A stretch of DNA of 28,147 bases from an uncultured Clostridia bacterium (GTDB lineage: Bacteria; Bacillota; Clostridia; Christensenellales; Borkfalkiaceae). Position numbers and translations under genes: made by a program. Positions 24,396-28,147 of the stretch are shown in pieces. Positions within the stretch are counted from its first letter, which is position 1, and the number at the start of each line of letters is the position of its first letter. The notes under the pieces were generated by a model that was not told the DNA's origin, did not search any database, and worked only from the letters and a program-made list of their open reading frames with translations. The stretch is from positions 1-28,147 of the forward strand of contig CANRFK010000006.1 in NCBI GenBank assembly GCA_947629875.1, given 5' to 3'.

Positions 24396-24423
24396 ATTAT
24401 ACTTGAAAAACGGTTTTTTACAA
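24396..24423 (-). promoter_or_regulatory. Candidate promoter of the nine-gene glycan operon
   Basis: On the minus strand TTGTAA (24423-24418), a 16-bp spacer and TATAAT (24401-24396). The weak -35 and short spacer suit a promoter that needs an activator. Start near 24389 gives an operon leader of about 80 nt. Its -10 box is the mirror image of the araC -10: together they form GTATAAT-ATC-ATTATAC (24386-24402). Confidence 0.7.
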
Positions 24424-24444
24424 TGTGTAAAGGAGAGCCATAAA

Positions 24445-24495
24445 GTGAGGATTCGTAAACCAAACCGCTCGGGAGCGCGCCATGGAAGAGAATAA
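24445..24495 (+). CDS. Possible 16-codon leader peptide overlapping the araC start
   Basis: AAAGGAG (24429-24435) is followed after nine bases by GTG at 24445, which opens a short basic frame, VRIRKPNRSGARHGRE, ending in TAA at 24493-24495. It overlaps the regulator's ATG (24482) in another frame, so its translation could couple to or interfere with the regulator. The AAAGGAG is stronger than the GGGAG before the main start. It may be chance. Confidence 0.3.
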   Translation: MRIRKPNRSGARHGRE

Positions 24496-25348
24496 TAACC
24501 GCACCGTTGACCCTTTCAAAAATATCATCTACGGCAGCTTGCAGCTGGAGGAGAAATTCCTGTTCAGCGGCAATATGGAATACCCGTTCAACATCGAGGC
24601 GATCGGCGTCACCCGCCCCGATAAAAATTACTTTATTTCGCGCGCCCGCTCCGACTACATCGTCATCGAATTTATCGTTGAGGGCAAGGGCATGCTGTCC
24701 GTGAACGGAAACGACTATGCCCTCGAGGCGGGCGATGTGTACATTCTTCCCGCCGAGAGCACGCACAGCTACCGCGCGGACGCCGAACACCCCTACCGCA
24801 AACTGTGGTGCAACTTTTACAGCGATACGTTCGCCAAAATTCAGGCGGACTACCATTTGAGCGGGAAATACGTCTTTCACGCCCCCGAATGCGAGGAGGA
24901 TTTCGTGCGCCTTCTCGAGATCGCGACCTTCGGCAGCCGCCTCAACGACAACGAGTGGTACAACGTCGCGGGCGTTCTTTTGAATGTGCTCAACAAGATC
25001 GCCGCACACGAGTACCGCCCCGAGGGGAGCAACGTCGTTGCCGCGCGCGCCAAGGAACTGCTCGACGGCGCCGTGTTCGACAGCATCACGATCGAAGATC
25101 TCACCAAACAGCTCTTCGTCTCCAAGACCATTCTGACGCGCGAATTCAAGAGCATGTACGGCATGTCGCCCTATCACTACTACCTGAACAAAAAGCTGTC
25201 GCAGGCGAAGCTGATGCTCCACAATTCGGCGATGTCCGTCAAGGAGATCAGCGATAAACTCTGCTTTGCCGACGAGCACTATTTTTCGGGGCTGTTCAAG
25301 CGAAAAGTGGGCGTCTCCCCCACCGATTTCCGAAGAATGCTCATGTAA
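24482..25348 (+). CDS. AraC-family transcriptional regulator of the glycan operon
   Basis: A 288-residue regulator of typical AraC/XylS length. The N-terminal cupin-like sensor (about 40-115) shows YIVIEFIVEGKGMLSVNG and LEAGDVYILPAESTHSY, the usual sugar-sensing beta-barrel. The C-terminal 100 residues hold the two helix-turn-helix motifs: ITIEDLTKQLFVSKTILTREFK and the hallmark SVKEISDKLCFADEHYFSGLFKRKVGVSPTDFRR. The ATG at 24482 has GGGAG six bases upstream. The gene is divergent from the nine-gene operon and shares its control region, so it most likely activates that operon when the imported sugar binds the cupin. A strong terminator follows. Family assignment is secure; the target is inferred from position. 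Confidence 0.95.
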   Translation: MEENNNRTVDPFKNIIYGSLQLEEKFLFSGNMEYPFNIEAIGVTRPDKNYFISRARSDYIVIEFIVEGKGMLSVNGNDYALEAGDVYILPAESTHSYRADAEHPYRKLWCNFYSDTFAKIQADYHLSGKYVFHAPECEEDFVRLLEIATFGSRLNDNEWYNVAGVLLNVLNKIAAHEYRPEGSNVVAARAKELLDGAVFDSITIEDLTKQLFVSKTILTREFKSMYGMSPYHYYLNKKLSQAKLMLHNSAMSVKEISDKLCFADEHYFSGLFKRKVGVSPTDFRRMLM

Positions 25349-25358
25349 AATCATGTAA

Positions 25359-25383
25359 AAAAGGGCCCCGCGCGGGTCCTTTT
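25359..25383 (+). terminator. Intrinsic terminator of the araC-type gene
   Basis: AAAAGGGCCC (25359-25368), loop CGCGC, GGGTCCTTTT (25374-25383): a 10-bp stem with one G-T pair whose distal arm ends in TTTT. It starts 11 bases after the stop codon and isolates the regulator from the esterase gene. Confidence 0.85.
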
Positions 25384-25439
25384 CGGTATAGATTCGGCAA
25401 TCGTTTCGTGTGTATTCGTATCGGCATTCCGCGCGCGCC

Positions 25440-25468
25440 TTGACTTTGTTTTTTGCCCCGTCTACAAT
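25440..25468 (+). promoter_or_regulatory. Sigma-A promoter of the SGNH esterase gene
   Basis: TTGACT (25440-25445), 17-bp spacer, TACAAT (25463-25468). Start near 25475, about 32 nt before the ATG at 25507. The near-consensus boxes suggest expression independent of the operon promoter. Confidence 0.8.
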
Positions 25469-25506
25469 CGCTATGGGTGAAAATTTCACTTTCGGGAGGC
25501 GATCGT

Positions 25507-27057
25507 ATGAAAAAACGTTGGCTTGCGGCGGGCATGGCGCTCGTGATGGCGGGAACGCTCCTTGCGGGCGCGGGGTGCGGCGAAACCGCCAAACCCGTCG
25601 TCACCGTACAGGACGGCTATGTGTATGTGAACGGCGAACGGACGGACATCGAGGTCGGCGAAAAGTCGCCGCAACCCGGACAGCCGTCCGAGACGAAGTC
25701 GGCATTCGAGCTCTGGAAAGAGGAAAACCCCTCCTATCAGGGCACGGAAGAGGAGTGGACGGAGTGGCTCGAAAATCTCGTCGATCCGCCCGAAGAGGAG
25801 GAGGAAAGCGTGGAATACACCATCATCGAAAACGGCGTGTTCGCGGGGACGACGCTCGCAGGCAGCGCGGAGACCAAAAACGGCGCGCTCGTCATGTCCA
25901 ACGCGCGGCTGCGCCTCTCGGAGGGCGTGGCGCTCCCGTTCGGGGAAAGCGGCGAATGGAAGGTGGATATCACGGGCAAACTTCTCGCCCGCGGCGCCGC
26001 CAAAGCGCAGTTCTTTGCGGGCAGCCCCTTTGAAAACGGCGGGCGGGTGTACTTCGGCGTAAATACGGAGACAAACCTCATCTACCTCGGCGTGCGGCTC
26101 CACACCATGTATGTCAATTACGGCTGGAAAATGCAGAATGGGTTCGATTTTACCGCAAAACACAGCTATTCGTTCCGCTACGACGGCGCCTATTTTCTCC
26201 TTGCCATCGACGGCGGAAAGGAACAAATTTTATCGGACATCAACTTCAACCAGCAGGACGGCACATGGCTTGACGGCGACGAGACGGACGCGCAGAATTT
26301 CTCCACGCTCGTGCGCACCGTCACCGCGCAGGACTATGCCGAAATGACGAGCCTCGGCGCGGAAGACTTCGCATGGAGCGCAGAGATCGAGAATTTCACG
26401 GTCACCACGACCCCGTCCACGCGTTACAAACGGTATTTGGCGCATCCCCTTTCGGGCAAGAGGATCTTCTACCTCGGCTCGTCCATCACCTACGGCTACG
26501 CGTCGGGCGGCGTGGCGTTCGGCGAGATCATCGGCGCGCTCACCGGCAATCCCTACCAAAAGGAAGCCGTCCCGGGCACGACGCTCGTCGACAACGGAAG
26601 CAGCTCTTACGTACAGCGTCTGCGCAATTTCAACTTTGCGGAGAAGCCCGACTACCTCGTCGTGCAGCTCTCCACCAACGACTTCTCCACGGGAAAGGAT
26701 GAGGGCTCGGTGCAGAGCGGCACGGCCTCTTCGGGCTTCAATACGGGCACCGTCTCGGGCGCCATCCAGTATATCATCGCCTACGCAAAAGAGCAGTGCC
26801 CCACCTGCAAGGTGGTGTTCTATACGGGCGCGGTGAAAAAGAGCTGGTCGTTCTATGCGAAGTATGAAAGTTACATCAACGGCGATTTCGCCGCCATCTG
26901 CACGAAATGGGGGATCGAACCGCTCGATCTCTTCCACGCCTCTTACAAGTCATATTCCTGCTTCTGGCGCAGCGGGGACGACATCCACCCCACGCTCGCG
27001 GGCTACGCCGCAGGCTGGACGCCCCTGTTCATGCAATACTTCATGGATCGCATTTGA
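25507..27057 (+). CDS. SGNH/GDSL-family esterase lipoprotein
   Basis: A 516-residue exported lipoprotein (lipobox GAGC, Cys24) with a C-terminal SGNH hydrolase domain. Block I is YLGSSITYG with nucleophile S326, where the usual GDS is GSS; block III is QLSTND; block V is DDIHPT with D491 and H494. Such enzymes commonly remove acetyl or other ester groups from glycans, fitting a partner of the surface GH31/GH43 enzymes. Residues 60-85 hold a small motif, FELWKEENPSYQGTEEEWTEWLENL, of the GTEEEW type seen near the start of many Bacillota surface proteins. Residues about 100-300 are a beta-rich region, possibly a jelly-roll binding domain. I chose ATG 25507 over the in-frame ATG at 25453 because GGGAGG and a signal sequence flank it and the promoter lies at 25440-25468. 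It is on the plus strand, independent of the operon. Confidence 0.88.
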   Translation: MKKRWLAAGMALVMAGTLLAGAGCGETAKPVVTVQDGYVYVNGERTDIEVGEKSPQPGQPSETKSAFELWKEENPSYQGTEEEWTEWLENLVDPPEEEEESVEYTIIENGVFAGTTLAGSAETKNGALVMSNARLRLSEGVALPFGESGEWKVDITGKLLARGAAKAQFFAGSPFENGGRVYFGVNTETNLIYLGVRLHTMYVNYGWKMQNGFDFTAKHSYSFRYDGAYFLLAIDGGKEQILSDINFNQQDGTWLDGDETDAQNFSTLVRTVTAQDYAEMTSLGAEDFAWSAEIENFTVTTTPSTRYKRYLAHPLSGKRIFYLGSSITYGYASGGVAFGEIIGALTGNPYQKEAVPGTTLVDNGSSSYVQRLRNFNFAEKPDYLVVQLSTNDFSTGKDEGSVQSGTASSGFNTGTVSGAIQYIIAYAKEQCPTCKVVFYTGAVKKSWSFYAKYESYINGDFAAICTKWGIEPLDLFHASYKSYSCFWRSGDDIHPTLAGYAAGWTPLFMQYFMDRI

Positions 27058-27080
27058 AGCGGGTCATGCCCGCAAAGATC

Positions 27081-27115
27081 AAAAGAGGGACAGGCAAAAA
27101 GCCTGTCCCTCTTTT
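27081..27115. terminator. Strong bidirectional terminator
   Basis: AAAAGAGGGACAGGC, loop AAAAA, GCCTGTCCCTCTTTT: a perfect 15-bp stem with A and T flanks that works in both directions. It ends the esterase transcript (stop at 27057). It is almost the same as the hairpin at 27540-27572 after the tRNA, so the two probably arose by duplication of the tRNA 3' region. Confidence 0.9.
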
Positions 27116-27232
27116 GGTACTCCCGATAGCCGCCCCCATATTGTGCAACCTTATGCGGCTCACGAGCCGCAGGCGAAGTACGGGAATCCTCCACGGGCGA
27201 GGATTTTATTATATCCCTTTAACTACGGAAAT
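27115..27232 (-). pseudogene. Degenerate tRNA-Arg-like copy
   Basis: Read on the minus strand, this 118-nt stretch begins ATTTCCG-TA-GTTA...GGATA-TAAT, close to the first 26 nt of the intact tRNA-Arg, and ends CGGGAGTACCA, identical to its acceptor 3' end. The two ends still form a seven-pair acceptor stem with U-G pairs. The interior is replaced: there is no T arm, and the anticodon region became AATCCTC-GCCCGTG-GAGGATT plus an unrelated hairpin (TGCGGC/GCCGCA at 27154-27171). It is 43 nt longer than the intact gene and cannot fold as a normal tRNA. A scar or decayed duplicate. Confidence 0.6.
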
Positions 27233-27382
27233 GTGATATGAAATTGCCGGGAAAGCAGTTGAAAAAATTTTATACCGATTTTTATACCGGTTTTATTTCG
27301 CGACCCAAAAAACCGTTCATTTTTACCGATTTTAAGGCGTTTTTTGCCCTTTTTTTCGTGTTTTGGTGGATAGCTCTCATGT

Positions 27383-27420
27383 TTAGGAGGGGCTTGTTAT
27401 ATCCATTTAACTACGGAAGC
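27383..27420 (-). repeat. 38-nt exact copy of the tRNA-Arg 5' half
   Basis: On the minus strand it is identical to the first 38 nt of the intact tRNA-Arg (27646-27609), from acceptor 5' strand through the D arm to the anticodon loop, ending at CCTAA, after which the match stops abruptly. The stretch between the degenerate copy and this one (27237-27382) is A/T-rich, unlike its surroundings, and holds no gene that I can recognise. Between this copy and the terminator (27421-27539) I see only small hairpins, such as GCGGGC-AAT-GCCCGC at 27464-27478. Confidence 0.85.
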
Positions 27421-27539
27421 GTACGATGTTATTGTTCTCTCCCCGTCCCGACGGGAATACTGCGCGGGCAATGCCCGCTTGTGCCGCCCTAAACGATTGG
27501 CGTGCGCGGGGCGAACCGACGGCTTCGCCATGAACCAAC

Positions 27540-27572
27540 AAAAAGGACAGGCAAAAAACCTGTCCCTCTTTT
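27540..27572 (-). terminator. Terminator of tRNA-Arg
   Basis: On the minus strand, directly after the CCA, GGACAGG (27565-27559), loop TTTTTTG, CCTGTCC (27551-27545) is followed by five T, with AAAAG before the stem adding pairs. A near-copy of the terminator at 27081-27115. Confidence 0.8.
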
Positions 27573-27646
27573 GGTACTCCCGACGGGAATCGAACCCATA
27601 ACTAGCCCTTAGGAGGGGCTTGTTATATCCATTTAACTACGGAAGC
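27572..27646 (-). tRNA. tRNA-Arg (anticodon CCU)
   Basis: A 75-nt cloverleaf read by eye. Acceptor GCTTCCG/CGGGAGT (with G-T and T-G pairs), D stem GTTA/TAAC with GG in the loop, anticodon stem AGCCC/GGGCT with loop CTCCTAA giving anticodon CCT, variable loop AGTT, T stem ATGGG/CCCGT with loop TTCGATT, discriminator A and encoded CCA. It decodes AGG. A terminator follows directly. No clear promoter is visible upstream, where the 111-bp repeat array begins only 9 bp away, so its promoter may lie beyond the array. Confidence 0.92.
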
Positions 27647-27655
27647 TCGTCGCGG

Positions 27656-28147
27656 CAAACTCCGCTTCGAGTCCTTTGCGTTCCGCAAAGGACAAATGCG
27701 CTCCGTTGCCGCTCCTCTTTCCCGAAAAATCTTGCTGCGCAATCTTTTTCGGGAGCCCTCTTTTTGCAAACTCCGCTTCGAGTCCTTTGCGTTCCGCAAA
27801 GGACAAGTGCGCTCCGTTGCCGCTCCTCTTTCCCGAAAAATCTTGCTGCGCAATCTTTTTCGGGAGCCCTCTTTTTGCAAACTCCGCTTCGAGTCCTTTG
27901 CGTTCCGCAAAGGACAAGTGCGCTCCGTTGCCGCTCCTCTTTCCCGAAAAATCTTGCCATGCAATCTTTTTCGGGAGCCCTCTTTTTGCAAACTCCGCTT
28001 TGAGTCCTTTGCGTTCCGCAAAGGACAAGTGCGCTCCGTTGCCGCTCCTCTTTCCCGAAAAATCTTGCTACGCAATCTTTTTCGGGAGTCCTCTTTTTGC
28101 AAACTCCGCTTCGAGTCCTTTGCGTTCCGCAAAGGACAAATGCGCTC
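27656..28147. repeat. 111-bp contiguous tandem repeat array (at least 4.4 copies)
   Basis: Units begin with CAAACTCCGCTT at 27656, 27767, 27878, 27989 and 28100 (the last cut by the window edge), an exact 111-bp period with no unique spacers. Each unit has two hairpins: GTCCTTTGCG-TTC-CGCAAAGGAC (10-bp stem), and CCCGAAAAA...TTTTTCGGG enclosing TTGC-NNN-GCAA. Copies differ at very few positions. Since 111 is a multiple of three and the unit has few stops, several frames stay open across the array; this is a consequence of periodicity and not coding evidence. Function unknown. Confidence 0.93.

Noticed and set aside
24305..25489. 394-codon minus-strand frame covering the AraC gene and control region
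   Set aside because: Opposes a textbook AraC protein and would run through both promoters; no ribosome binding site.
27238..27492. 84-codon plus-strand frame between the tRNA copies
   Set aside because: It runs across the tRNA half copy and lacks a ribosome binding site; A/T-rich filler rather than a gene.
27656..28147. CRISPR array
   Set aside because: The 111-bp units abut with no variable spacers, and no cas gene is present; this is a tandem repeat.

Overview
The window looks like a moderately GC-rich Bacillota (Clostridia-type) chromosome. The evidence is an RNase Y gene, strong AGGAGG-type ribosome binding sites, near-consensus sigma-A promoters, lipobox lipoproteins, and a carbohydrate ABC transporter of the kind found in monoderm gut bacteria. 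Placement near Christensenellales-like gut Clostridia is only my impression; no marker gene here proves it.

Left end (1-2700): the 5' two thirds of rny (RNase Y, minus strand, cut by the window edge) behind a perfect TTGACA-17-TATAAT promoter. Next comes an orphan minus-strand gene of 361 codons whose C-terminus carries a CxE...CxxC zinc site like the nucleoside/nucleic-acid deaminase fold, with its own promoter and a leader of about 290 nt.

Centre (2714-24308): nine consecutive minus-strand genes that look like one Gram-positive glycan-utilisation operon of about 21.6 kb. In transcription order: (1) a secreted GH31 glycosidase with a PA14 insert and two C-terminal modules; (2) a giant lipoprotein of eight Ig-like (Big_2) domains and four modules of the same new type; (3) a family-1 solute-binding lipoprotein; (4, 5) two CUT1 ABC permeases; (6) a surface GH43-like lipoprotein; (7) a surface lipoprotein with CBM9/DOMON-like and Flg_new repeats; (8) a cytoplasmic GH43; (9) a cytoplasmic GH31. 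The logic is capture and first cleavage at the surface, import by the transporter (its ATPase is not encoded here), and final cleavage inside by a second GH43/GH31 pair whose genes overlap by ATGA. Hairpins sit in three of the junctions.

Regulation (24309-25348): a divergent AraC-family activator. The operon promoter and the araC promoter interlock so that their -10 boxes form one inverted repeat. After the araC terminator, a separate promoter drives a lipoprotein SGNH/GDSL esterase (25507-27057), plausibly a de-esterifying partner.

Right end (27060-28147): a tRNA-Arg(CCU) gene, a degenerate tRNA-like copy and an exact 38-nt copy of its 5' half, two related terminators, and at least 4.4 copies of a contiguous 111-bp tandem repeat that runs off the window.

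Most interesting: the six-copy 'DW-x-Y' module shared by the GH31 and the Ig-like lipoprotein, the deaminase-like orphan, the interlocked promoters, the tRNA-Arg scars, and the 111-bp repeat in which the hairpin triloop varies while its stem stays fixed.
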